Assembly: GCA_035512155.1 (NCBI GenBank)
Contig: DATKEN010000011.1
Coordinates: forward strand, 1-64,000
DNA length: 64,000 bases
Direction of reading: 5' to 3'
DNA from: JABCYV01 sp035512155
GTDB taxonomy: Bacteria > Acidobacteriota > Terriglobia > Terriglobales > Acidobacteriaceae
A model generated the notes under the pieces. The model was not told the DNA's origin and ran no database searches. It was given only the letters and a program-made list of their open reading frames with translations. A program made the position numbers and the translations under genes. Positions 1 through 7,934 of this stretch are shown piece by piece (position 1 is the stretch's first letter; each line of letters begins with the position of its first letter).

Positions 1-188
1 AGATGAACGCCCCCTGTTCGGGAGCGCCCTTGACAGCTTCCCACGTCACCACCGGAGGGTTATGCAGATGGAAAGCAATTAATAAGGAAGGCCGCCACGT
101 CGGCCTTGACTTTTATGACCTTCTCATAGAAGGCGATAGCACCAATAGTCCGGTGACTGTTCGTGCGGGCTATAATAACGCCCATCAA

Positions 189-954
189 ATGGCCCTCATT
201 TCCGGCACGAAACTCGGTCCGTACGAAATCCTTGCGCCGCTAGGCGCGGGCGGCATGGGTGAAGTCTATCGCGCGAGGGATACACGCCTCGGGCGCGATG
301 TCGCCTTAAAAATACTTCCCGAGTCTTTCGCTCGGGACTCCGACCGCCTGCGCCGGTTCGAGCAGGAGGCGCGGGCGGTGGCCGCGCTAAATCATCCGAA
401 CATTCTCGCGCTGTTTGATATCGGTCAGCACAATGGCTCGCCATTTCTGGTCTCTGAGCTTCTGGAAGGCGAAAGCCTGCGCGCCGGACTGGATCGCGGA
501 GCACTACCCCAACGTAAAACGATTGAGTACGGAGTGCAGATCGCGCATGGATTAGCAGCAGCGCACGAAAAGGGCATCATCCACCGCGACCTGAAACCGG
601 AGAACGTTTTCATCACGAAAGACGGGCGCATCAAGATCCTGGATTTTGGCTTGGCAAAACTGGCGCAGAAGGCAGGCGCAGATCCAGATGAAGTTACTCT
701 GACCAGTTCGAACACGGCGGCGGGCGTCGTCATGGCACGGCGAGTTACATGGCTCCCGAGCAGGTACGCGGCGAGGCCGCCGATCTCCTCTGTTCCAGGT
801 TCACGGCCGCGCCCCAATTTCAAGCACGGACGTCTTTACCTACGACGTCACAAAAGACGGCAAGCGTTTCCTCGTGAACCGCTACGTGAGGCCTGAACAC
901 GTGGCGCCGTTAACCATCCTGCTCAATGCTGTGGGGCGCACTGCCTCACCGTAG
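189..954 (+). pseudogene. Decayed Ser/Thr protein kinase (kinase plus PD40 propeller type)
   Basis: From ATG 189 the frame encodes a Hanks-type kinase N-lobe and catalytic core: glycine loop LGAGGMGEVYRA, VALK lysine, HRDLKPEN catalytic loop and DFGLAK. At about 734-735 one base appears missing, so the expected MGTASYMAPEQ continues in a second frame to about 783. From about 781 a third frame reads APISSTDVF and DGKRFLVNRYV and ends at TAG 952-954. That tail resembles the last propeller strands that close acidobacterial kinase-PD40 proteins. So the lower C-lobe, the membrane segment and most of the propeller are missing, through an internal deletion plus a frameshift. The open frame reaches upstream of 189 to position 3, but that part shows no recognisable kinase sequence. 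Loss of function is inferred from the breaks. Confidence 0.8.
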
Positions 955-1013
955 AGCGACTGGAAAGCCTGGATGTAGTTGACAAGGTCTAATCACCATG
1001 TTCGGTTCCCTAT

Positions 1014-2435
1014 CTACCGAGCCTCTGCCTGTTCCTTGAGTTCCGAAATCACCGGCAGCTTCGCTGCTTCCCAGGCAGCAAGGCCGCCGGCCATCTCGGC
1101 TAGATTCGTGATCCCGTACTGCTGCAGAATGCCGGCGGCGATCGACGAGCGGTAGCCGCCCGCGCAATGGACTGCAATGCGGCGGTCACGCGGAATTTCG
1201 GCGATGCGCTCTTGCAGATGGTTGAGCGGGACGTTCACGCTGCCTTCAACGTGTTTGGTCGCCCACTCGCGCGGGTTTCTGATATCCAGTAATAGCGGTG
1301 GACCGGCGCGCGCCAGTTCCTCCGCCACCGCGGGGGCACTGATGCGTTCTGTTGGCCATACCAAGTCGGGTCGGCCGGCAAGCGCCTCCATGCCCTCCCG
1401 CAGATAGCCAGTAACATGATCGAAACCGATTCGGCCCAGGCGCAGGGCCGCTTCCTTCTCGCGTCCCGGCTCAGCGACGATCACGATGGGTTTGGCGCGG
1501 TCAAGTACTGTACCCGCCCACGTGGCGTATTGGCCGCCGAGTCCGATGTTGATACTGCCGGCGAGGTGACCCTTCGCGTATTCGGCGGCGTCGCGGACGT
1601 CGAGAATCTGGGCGCCCGCATCTCCCATCCGCAAGACTTCATCGAGTTCAATGGGATGGAGAACTTGTTCGAGATTGCTGTCGAGCGAAGTGTGCTCGCG
1701 GGTGTTAAGAATGGCATCGTATGTGAAGTACGGAGGAGCGTCGGGCTGGTCCGCCGTGACCATCCGAACGAATTCGTCCTTGCTCGCCGGCTGCAGTGCG
1801 TAGTTCATCAGCCGTTGAACTCCTAGCGTAGAAACCGTGTCGGAGGAGAGATTCTTCCCGCACAGCGAGCCAGAGCCGTGGGCCGGGTAGACGAGGGTTT
1901 CGTCGGGAAGCCTCAAAAGTTTATTGTGGAGTGAGTCGTAAAGGTGGGAGCCGAGGTCGTGGGCACTCCACCCCAGCGACGCGCGCAAGTCCGGGCGGCC
2001 CACATCGCCGATGAACAGCGTGTCGCCCGTGAGAACAGCGTAAGGTTGCGCCGGGTTCTTCCCGAGATCGAACACCAGGATCGAGATCGACTCGATGGTG
2101 TGACCGGGAGTTTCCAGCACCTGCAGCCGCAGTCCCGGGAAGTCGAGGCTGTCGCCATTCTTCATGGCGACAAAGGCGTATTCCGCTTGGGCCCGGGCGC
2201 CGAGATGGATACTCGCGCCGCAACGGTCGCGCAACTCCAGGTGACCGGCGAGGAAGTCGGCGTGGAAGTGGCTGAGAAAGACGTGGCGGATCTGCAGCCC
2301 GGATTTTTCGGCGTCGACCAGGTATTGCTGAATGTCGCGCTGGGGGTCGACGATGATCGCGGTCGAGCTGGCCTCGTCTCCAATCAGATAGGAGGCGTGA
2401 GCCAAGCACCCCAGATAGTATTGTTTCAAAATCAT
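1014..2435 (-). CDS. MBL-fold hydrolase with two rhodanese domains (CstB/persulfide-dioxygenase-like)
   Basis: 473 residues from an ATG at 2435; an earlier in-frame start at 2486 would overlap the divergent gene. Residues 1-250 form a metallo-beta-lactamase fold with the metal motif SHFHADFLAGH (His56, His58, Asp60), the variant typical of ETHE1/CstB-type sulfur enzymes, where the second histidine of HxHxDH is replaced. Two rhodanese domains follow. The first (ILDVRDAAEYAKGHL) lacks the active-site Cys; the second keeps it in HCAGGYRS. Family knowledge suggests oxidation of glutathione or protein persulfides to sulfite, with the C-terminal rhodanese passing sulfane sulfur. It is cytosolic, with no signal peptide. 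It stands alone, divergent from a hydratase-like gene. The exact substrate cannot be read from sequence. Confidence 0.85.
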   Translation of the reverse strand: MILKQYYLGCLAHASYLIGDEASSTAIIVDPQRDIQQYLVDAEKSGLQIRHVFLSHFHADFLAGHLELRDRCGASIHLGARAQAEYAFVAMKNGDSLDFPGLRLQVLETPGHTIESISILVFDLGKNPAQPYAVLTGDTLFIGDVGRPDLRASLGWSAHDLGSHLYDSLHNKLLRLPDETLVYPAHGSGSLCGKNLSSDTVSTLGVQRLMNYALQPASKDEFVRMVTADQPDAPPYFTYDAILNTREHTSLDSNLEQVLHPIELDEVLRMGDAGAQILDVRDAAEYAKGHLAGSINIGLGGQYATWAGTVLDRAKPIVIVAEPGREKEAALRLGRIGFDHVTGYLREGMEALAGRPDLVWPTERISAPAVAEELARAGPPLLLDIRNPREWATKHVEGSVNVPLNHLQERIAEIPRDRRIAVHCAGGYRSSIAAGILQQYGITNLAEMAGGLAAWEAAKLPVISELKEQAEAR

Positions 2436-2544
2436 TGAGGTCTGCAGTTTAGCACCGCTGTTGTCGGCGGCCAGTGGCGAATTCATTCAGGCAGTTGGTA
2501 GATTTGTAAGCGGAAACGAATGTTCAACGGTGAACAATCAACCT

Positions 2545-3366
2545 ATGTCGCACAACGAGGCCGAAACTTTAGCGCGTGAATTATTGTCCGCGTATGAGAC
2601 GGACCAGATAGTGCCGCTCCTTCCGTCGGCGCGCCCCGGTTTCGATCTCAACATGGCTTATGAGGTTGAAGCGACACTCAAGCGATTTCGCGAACTTGGT
2701 GGACACCGGGCTGTCGGCCGCAAAGTTGGCTATGCCAATAAGGCCATGTGGCGTGTCCTCAAGCTCGAAACCCTGGTCTGGGCTCACATGTATGACGATA
2801 CGGTGGAGCAAAGCAACCGCAACTCCGCCACGCTGGCGCTTGCACATTCCCGTTCTCTGAAGATCGAACCGGAGATTGTTTTCGGCTTGAAGCAACCGAT
2901 TATTGCTGAAGGCCTCGATGCCGCCGCTGCCCTTGAATCCGCGGAATGGCTCGCGATGGGATTCGAAATCATTGATTGTCCTTTTCCGGACTGGCGTTTT
3001 CAGCCAAGCGATTTCGTGGCGTCCTTTGGACTTCATGCCGCACTGGTGATCGGAGAACGGGTGCAGGTGCGGCCCGACTCGATTGCAGGGCTCGTGGACG
3101 AGCTGGCTCGATTTAAGGTGCGCATTTCAAAGAACGGCGAGTTTGTGGAAGAAGGATCCGGGAGGAACTGCTTGAGGAGCCCCGCCTTGTGCTTGGCGGA
3201 ACTCGGCGCGGCCATCTTGCGGCGATTCCCGGGCCAGCCCTTGAGTGCTGGGGAGACCGTCAGCTCCGGAACGCTAACAGCCGGACATCCAACCGACAGA
3301 GGCGATTTCTGGACCGTCCAGGTCGAAGGGCTGCCGCTTCCTCCACTGACATTGCGCCTGGCTTGA
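2545..3366 (+). CDS. 2-keto-4-pentenoate hydratase / FAH-superfamily protein
   Basis: 273 residues from ATG 2545 (MSHNEAETLAREL). An earlier in-frame start at 2461 would run into the divergent MBL gene's leader, so the later ATG is preferred. The protein matches the MhpD-like hydratase/decarboxylase branch of the fumarylacetoacetate hydrolase superfamily: an N-terminal helical segment, GRKVGYANKAMW, the metal-site region around KIEPEIVFGL, and the C-terminal GETVSSGTLT with an acidic/aromatic end. The family hydrates or decarboxylates 2-oxo-dienoates in meta-cleavage pathways of aromatics. No other meta-cleavage gene is adjacent, so the substrate is open. The divergent neighbour is a sulfur-metabolism-type enzyme with no obvious link. 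Confidence 0.8.
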   Translation: MSHNEAETLARELLSAYETDQIVPLLPSARPGFDLNMAYEVEATLKRFRELGGHRAVGRKVGYANKAMWRVLKLETLVWAHMYDDTVEQSNRNSATLALAHSRSLKIEPEIVFGLKQPIIAEGLDAAAALESAEWLAMGFEIIDCPFPDWRFQPSDFVASFGLHAALVIGERVQVRPDSIAGLVDELARFKVRISKNGEFVEEGSGRNCLRSPALCLAELGAAILRRFPGQPLSAGETVSSGTLTAGHPTDRGDFWTVQVEGLPLPPLTLRLA

Positions 3367-3442
3367 CACTGGTTCGCCTAATGAATGAATTTCGACGACG
3401 TACTTGCGCTTCCATTGGTCAGTGACATTGTTAGCCGGCACA

Positions 3443-4771
3443 TCATTGCCGACGGGCGACCTTGCGCCGGGACTGTCCAAACCGAGTCTCCAGCGTTGCC
3501 ACAATGCACATCACGTAGAAGAGTGCTGCATTGGCTGGAATCTGCAAATTGAAGTCGACGAAACTGTGAACCAGAATACCGGTAGCGCCCAGCATCGCCG
3601 CCAATGCGACCGCGCCATTGATGTCCTCCGGCCAATTCCCCAGCTTCTTCAAGGCACCCCGGTACATGACGATGACAAACCAAAGCATGGTGGCGAATCC
3701 AAGGCCGCCCATCTCCACCAGTAATTGCAGATAATCGTCGTGGGCTTCGTTCACAAAAAAATTAGTATGGAAAGTTCGAAACTGCGGATAAATGTCGGGA
3801 AATACCCCCAGCCCCCATCCCAGCCAGGGTTTGTGCGCGAACATCTTCAGGGCGTCGCGATTAACAGTCATCCGCAGCCCTCCAGATAACTCGGCGCGGG
3901 CTTCGGTGTGGATGCTGGCCATGCGCCTCGCCAATTCACCGCCACCTAACCAGGCCAGAAGAGCAACCCCAATCACCAGAAACACTCCGAAAAGCAACGC
4001 AACGCGGCGGCCCTTTCGCTGACTAATCAAAATTCCGGCCAAGATTGCCATCTGCACCGCGAAAGCTGCCATCCCGCCCCGGGAACCGGAAAGAAAAATC
4101 GTACCGGACATTGTAGCTGCGGCGATGGCGGCCAGAGTCCGGCGCGGCCCACGCGCGTTGCGAGTTAGAGCAAATACCAGTGGAATCGGCGCCAGCATTT
4201 CCATGAGGCCGGCATAGTGGTTGTGGTTGACGTAAGGACCGTAGATCCAACCTCCAGAACGCGGCATTCTCAGCCAATACAGTTTGCTGTTTGACGACAT
4301 GCTTTGGATCAAGGCAAACATGGCGACCGCAAAGCCGTAGACCGGAACCACAATCGCTAGCGTTTTTACCTGCGACGTTCTACGGAGACATTGGACCGCC
4401 AGGAAACAAAGCAGACCATACGCGCAATACAGCAATGCGCTCGACAAGGTTTCGTAGCGATAAGCAGTGCGGCCAGTGATCACTTGCAGTGCAACCAGCG
4501 CCGCAAAGATCAGTATGGGTGGAAATAGTGGATTCCAAACTACCAGCAGTTCACCGGATTTGGCCTGCCGAAGGGCCCAGAGTACGAACAGGAGGGACGC
4601 GCTCCACTCCAAAATGAAGATCGACCAAGGTTCAACTGCGCCAAAGGCCAGCGGATTAAAAAGCAACAGGCCAAAAACGCCGCAGAAGATGACTGAGTCG
4701 AGCGTAGAGCCACGAGGTAGTTGCTCCACGGTTGCGTCGGCTTCCAGCGGTCGTAGCGTGGGAGATGTCAT
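3443..4771 (-). CDS. O-antigen ligase/polymerase family membrane protein (Wzy_C-like)
   Basis: 442 residues with about 11-12 hydrophobic helices spread over the whole length. A large extracytoplasmic loop (about residues 280-350) contains KMFAHKPWLGWGLGVFPDIYP and ends in NEAHDDYLQLLVE; this pattern, with an upstream VNHNHYAG segment and an SGSRGG motif, is characteristic of the Wzy_C/WaaL superfamily (PF04932). Members polymerise or ligate lipid-linked glycan at the outer face of the inner membrane. It lies 15 bases or so downstream of a TPR gene on the same strand and is probably co-transcribed. No glycosyltransferases sit nearby, so ligase and polymerase cannot be told apart. Protein O-glycosylation ligases share this fold and remain possible. 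Confidence 0.82.
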   Translation of the reverse strand: MTSPTLRPLEADATVEQLPRGSTLDSVIFCGVFGLLLFNPLAFGAVEPWSIFILEWSASLLFVLWALRQAKSGELLVVWNPLFPPILIFAALVALQVITGRTAYRYETLSSALLYCAYGLLCFLAVQCLRRTSQVKTLAIVVPVYGFAVAMFALIQSMSSNSKLYWLRMPRSGGWIYGPYVNHNHYAGLMEMLAPIPLVFALTRNARGPRRTLAAIAAATMSGTIFLSGSRGGMAAFAVQMAILAGILISQRKGRRVALLFGVFLVIGVALLAWLGGGELARRMASIHTEARAELSGGLRMTVNRDALKMFAHKPWLGWGLGVFPDIYPQFRTFHTNFFVNEAHDDYLQLLVEMGGLGFATMLWFVIVMYRGALKKLGNWPEDINGAVALAAMLGATGILVHSFVDFNLQIPANAALFYVMCIVATLETRFGQSRRKVARRQ

Positions 4772-4786
4772 TAAGCTTTCAATTTT

Positions 4787-6043
4787 TCATCGGGCTGCCG
4801 GCGCCAGTCGGATGTCGTCAATCCAAAGTTTGCCTCGTATGGGACTTCCCGCCGGCAGGCGTTGTATTCGCAGCACCAAAAGTCTTGTGTCGGGTCCGGT
4901 GGTGAATGTCCCGTTGATTTTTTGCCAGGAATCAGCGTCTTTCAAAGGGTCGCTGACAAAATAGGTGGCTTCACTGTACAGGTCCTGGATGGCGAATCGT
5001 GGGCCGCCGGCGCCCTGCATATCTTCGGACTTAAAGTAGGCGGAAAAATCATAAGACGCGTTTGCTTCTACCGGAATCAGCTGCCGGATGCCGGCGTCTT
5101 CAATACCTCGGCTATCAATCGAGATCAAGAGAGAGCGGTGTCCGGTATGCGACTGGGTCGGATCGAGCGCCAGCGAGACGTCTTTCGACTGCTGGTAAAG
5201 CCAATCGAATCCCCCGTTGAGCACCGGCAAACTGAAATCGCCATTGATCACAAGATTTTTCGTCGATGGCTGATAAGCGGACAGCCCGCATAGACTGGCT
5301 GACTGTTGCCAGACCAGGCGTGCCTGATCGATTTCGCGCTGTCCGACGAGGTAGCGAATGTAGTCAAAGACGTGACGGGCCTCAATAGGTTCGTGGAGAT
5401 GTGCCAATTGCGCCCAAACTTTGGCTGCGCCAACGGTCTCCTTCTTAGAAACTAGAAGATCCAGAAATGCGAGATAGACGCTGGAAATCGGAGGGACGGC
5501 GTCTCGCAAGAGAGCGTCCACGTCGGGCTCGGCCCTCCAACAGAGTTGCAAAGCTGCCGATGGCAGGTAAGGGTCATTCGCCATCACCACACGAAATTCA
5601 CGAAGCGCCTTGTCCGTCTCCCCCTGAACCAGATAGAGATTCGCGGCCTCCCAGGCGACGTCAGGGGTGGTTGGGTCGGCGACGATCGCATGTTCAAGGG
5701 CGTCCTTCTGACCCTGCGTATCGCCCAGGAATTGGTAGACCGCTGCCAGGTCAAACCAGTAACGTGCCTTATGAGGATTTAGCGCCACGGCTGTGCGGTA
5801 CGATTGGGCCGCGGCTTCAGGAGATCGTTCCACCAACCAGAAGTAGCGGCCAAGCCGGTACGGAAAATCCGCATTTCCAGGCTGCAGCCGAATAGCCAGC
5901 TGCAGGCTAACCCGGTCAACCTTCCGAGAAAAGTAGGCCGCCAGAAACTCGCTTAGGGTGAAGCCACAATATGCGACACCAGTGAGCAGGGCGAGCGTGA
6001 GCAATAAAACTTTTCGGCTCCAGCTCGGGAGTGGTATTCGCAT
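4787..6043 (-). CDS. Membrane-anchored TPR protein with C-terminal carbohydrate-binding-like domain
   Basis: 418 residues from ATG 6043; a TTG six codons upstream is possible. An N-terminal membrane segment (VLLLTLALLTGVAYCGFTL) is followed by tetratricopeptide-like repeats over about residues 35-260, for example NADFPYRLGRYFWLVERSP, KARYWFDLAAVYQFLGDTQ and AWEAANLYLVQGETDKALR. From about 270 a beta-rich domain begins (NLVINGDFSLPVLNGGFDW), with the architecture of CBM4/9-like galactose-binding jelly-rolls, and runs to the C-terminus (GKLWIDDIRLA). The arrangement suggests an envelope scaffold that touches glycan. It immediately precedes the O-antigen ligase-like gene, which supports a shared role in surface polysaccharide assembly. 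The function is inferred. Confidence 0.75.
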   Translation of the reverse strand: MRIPLPSWSRKVLLLTLALLTGVAYCGFTLSEFLAAYFSRKVDRVSLQLAIRLQPGNADFPYRLGRYFWLVERSPEAAAQSYRTAVALNPHKARYWFDLAAVYQFLGDTQGQKDALEHAIVADPTTPDVAWEAANLYLVQGETDKALREFRVVMANDPYLPSAALQLCWRAEPDVDALLRDAVPPISSVYLAFLDLLVSKKETVGAAKVWAQLAHLHEPIEARHVFDYIRYLVGQREIDQARLVWQQSASLCGLSAYQPSTKNLVINGDFSLPVLNGGFDWLYQQSKDVSLALDPTQSHTGHRSLLISIDSRGIEDAGIRQLIPVEANASYDFSAYFKSEDMQGAGGPRFAIQDLYSEATYFVSDPLKDADSWQKINGTFTTGPDTRLLVLRIQRLPAGSPIRGKLWIDDIRLAPAAR

Positions 6044-6285
6044 GCGAGTAGTTACCGGCAATGGGAGATCACCGCGGGTGAGCCCCTCATCCGACTAAGA
6101 CTTACGGGTGACCACAGCCCAGGCTCTGGTCATCTGCCGTGCATTGTACTCGGCCACCAGTAGGGTTAGAACCTACTAGCCCTGCCATCAGAAACCACGT
6201 TACCGTAATCGAGGTAACCCGCACGGTGCCAATCCTTCCGTAATCTTCTACTGTCTGCAAGCAACTCCGATACTGAGCTTGGCCC

Positions 6286-6780
6286 ATGGCTCACCTCCCC
6301 CAATCGTACGCGAGTTACCGCAGCCCGCGCATCCGCCTTGCTGATGTCACCCCCGCCGTCCTTCGTTTGCCGGACGGACATTGCAGTCCAGGCAAATTGG
6401 AAACCCTTTCTCTCACTGGCGGCTTGCTCGACATGGCAGACGTGTTGGATCGCGGATCCCGCGTCAAGTTGATGTTCCTCACTCATACCGGACCGGTACT
6501 TGGCGCAGCCGAAATGTTGAATCCTGTGTCCGCCACCCAACAGCCGTTCCGGTTCGTTGCGCTCGAGGAAGACGATCAGCGCAGACTGCGAGCGGCGGTT
6601 GAGTCGTCCTTGGATCAGAACCATGGCGAGGAAGCGTGGATAGAGAAATATAGAGCGACGCTGGTCCATCGGAATCCCGCAAGAAAAAGCACCTTTCGGA
6701 TCGTTCTCGGAGCTCTCACCCTGCTCACGCTTTGCTTGGGAAGTGCCGTCTACGTACTGCACATCCATTTGCTGAGATGA
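6286..6780 (+). CDS. PilZ-like protein with C-terminal membrane anchor
   Basis: 164 residues from ATG 6286. The first 110 residues resemble a divergent PilZ domain: an arginine-rich lead (YRSPRIRLADV), then LSLTGGLLDM in place of the canonical [DN]xSxxG strand, and a hydrophobic core KLMFLTHTGPVLGAAEML. The canonical RxxxR motif is imperfect, so c-di-GMP binding is uncertain. A single hydrophobic helix near the end (IVLGALTLLTLCLGSAVYVL) would anchor it to the inner membrane with the domain in the cytoplasm. Its stop overlaps the next PilZ gene's ATG in an ATGA junction, so the two are translationally coupled. The opposite strand is also open here but shows no family signal. Confidence 0.6.
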   Translation: MAHLPQSYASYRSPRIRLADVTPAVLRLPDGHCSPGKLETLSLTGGLLDMADVLDRGSRVKLMFLTHTGPVLGAAEMLNPVSATQQPFRFVALEEDDQRRLRAAVESSLDQNHGEEAWIEKYRATLVHRNPARKSTFRIVLGALTLLTLCLGSAVYVLHIHLLR

Positions 6781-7379
6781 CACCTGCGGAATCGAATACC
6801 CGTCGTTGGCAGCGACAGCAGGTCGATCTGCCAGTCTCCGTGGTAGTGCTTAACGGAGTGTCTCGGATCGTGATTCCTGGACGAGCCACAGAAATCAGTG
6901 AAGGCGGCATGGCTCTCTATGCGGGCATGATTCATCCCAAACGGGGTGACCTGGTCGAGGTCGAGTTCCAGATTCCATCTCACGCACGAGTCGCGGCCAT
7001 GATTCGTAACCGCGCGTGTTTCTCTTTCGGATTGGAATTTCTCACGCCAGTTGTGACTGACAGCAGGACTGTGTCGCAATTAGCCGCCTTTGCCCTGATG
7101 CAAGGCCTTCAGGCTGAGGCGGAGCCGTCGGCTTCAGCGGCGGAAAACGCGGCTTCTGCTTACACCATGCTCGCGCAGGTTTTGCGACTGGAGGGTCAGC
7201 CCCTCGACGCTCAGGTTGTGGACCGGGCGGTTGTGTTATTCCTGAACATGAGGGATGTATGTTTGCGCCAACAGGCGCTAAGTATCAAGACGTTGCGAAG
7301 GCGCCTGGCAGCGCTGTATCGCGCGGGCCTGTTGCTGGCTGGTTACAACGGATTATTGAAAGCTGATGCGGGTCGCTAA
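6777..7379 (+). CDS. PilZ domain protein
   Basis: 200 residues from ATG 6777, overlapping the previous stop by four bases. The N-terminal half is a PilZ domain: RRWQRQQVDLPVSV supplies the RxxxR motif (Arg9/Arg13) and TEISEGGMAL the second c-di-GMP-binding element, with Glu where Asp/Asn is usual. AMIRNRACFSFGLEFLTP closes the barrel, a form very common in acidobacterial PilZ proteins. Residues 110-200 are helical, rich in Ala and Leu, and of unknown role. The paired gene arrangement suggests that one cytosolic and one membrane-tethered PilZ protein act together as c-di-GMP receptors. No cyclase or phosphodiesterase lies in this window. Confidence 0.8.
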   Translation: MTPAESNTRRWQRQQVDLPVSVVVLNGVSRIVIPGRATEISEGGMALYAGMIHPKRGDLVEVEFQIPSHARVAAMIRNRACFSFGLEFLTPVVTDSRTVSQLAAFALMQGLQAEAEPSASAAENAASAYTMLAQVLRLEGQPLDAQVVDRAVVLFLNMRDVCLRQQALSIKTLRRRLAALYRAGLLLAGYNGLLKADAGR

Positions 7380-7437
7380 CTTTGGGAGAGCCGCCGTCAC
7401 CTACCTGTCGGAAAACTGCGAAAGGTTGATTGGATAA

Positions 7438-7570
7438 GAGCGAAGGCTCGATCCGAAACCGGTAGTCTACGGTTGAGGACCAAGGCTTCTGGAAGGAAGG
7501 AGCCTTCGCCCGGTGCCCCAGGTTCACGTCCGTTCTTTGGACGTTAAGCTGGGTTGAGGAATATTCGGGC
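7438..7570 (+). ncRNA. Candidate structured RNA (series of hairpins)
   Basis: Four local stems follow each other. 7438-7441/7446-7449 is gagc/gctc around gaag. 7457-7461/7470-7474 is aaccg/cggtt. 7482-7490/7498-7506 is a nine-pair stem with one G-U pair and a seven-base GGAAGGA loop. 7526-7531/7539-7544 is acgtcc/ggacgt, nested in 7517-7521/7549-7553 (cccag/ctggg). The last element is enclosed by 7508-7512/7566-7570 (gcccg/cgggc). Such density of perfect pairing in a gene-free stretch suggests a folded RNA. Which strand is transcribed, and the class, are unknown. The loop recalls SRP RNA, but the conserved flanking bases of SRP are absent. Confidence 0.35.
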
Positions 7571-7840
7571 TGGCCTGCCCTTCGTTTTGATTTGCCTATT
7601 CCTTGCCGCCCCATGCCGACTCGATTTCGACTGTCCCACTTCGCGTCCAGATTGCTGGAAACGCTGCACACCGTGTGCCATGAAAAAGCCTACGCCCGTA
7701 CGCTCCGGATTACAGTGCCACCAGGTTAGCGTCCAAAAAACGGCGCGAACCTGGGCACCAGACACGCTTGAAACCGCGTATTCGCTATATCTTCGCCCAT
7801 GCTTTACACCTCCTGCTAGAATGCCTACTTCATAGAAGTC

Positions 7841-7870
7841 GAGAACTTTTGGAGCCACCAGAACGTATAA
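7841..7870 (+). promoter_or_regulatory. Candidate ECF-sigma promoter for the sigma/anti-sigma operon
   Basis: GAGAACTTTT at 7841-7850 followed 14-17 bases later by CGTATAA (7864-7870) resembles ECF-type promoters (an AAC-containing -35 and a CGTA -10, as known for SigW-like factors). It lies 65-70 bases upstream of the TTG start of the ECF sigma gene, as expected for autoregulation. It is a motif match only. Confidence 0.45.
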
Positions 7871-7934
7871 CAATTGTGGGGCTAAGCCTGGGGTGTGCTT
7901 AGGCTAAAAGACCAGGAGTTCCGGGGAGTGCGGG

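Larger units (their letters stand above)
7380..7934. other. Gene-free stretch of 555 bases before the sigma operon
   Basis: It holds the hairpin series at 7438-7570 and an ECF-type promoter candidate at 7841-7870. An inverted repeat ctaagc/gcttag lies at 7882-7887/7897-7902, just before the sigma gene. An open frame at 7554-7835 starts with a signal-peptide-like stretch but then becomes Cys/Arg/Pro-rich without family character, so it is not called as a gene. Confidence 0.6.

Noticed and set aside
6102..6240. tRNA T-arm-like gtagg-TTCTAAC-cctac on the minus strand
   Set aside because: No acceptor stem partner or anticodon arm could be found at the right distance, and the loop has T where a purine is required.
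6166..6783. 205-codon open frame on the minus strand, antisense to the PilZ-like gene
   Set aside because: No domain signal or ribosome site; the plus-strand gene is coupled by ATGA to a clear PilZ gene.
7482..7506. Signal-recognition-particle RNA, suggested by the GGAAGGA loop
   Set aside because: The conserved AGCAG/CAGG flanks and overall SRP hairpin are missing.
7554..7835. 93-codon open frame with a signal-peptide-like start
   Set aside because: Overlaps the hairpin region, lacks a ribosome site and turns Cys/Arg-rich without family features.
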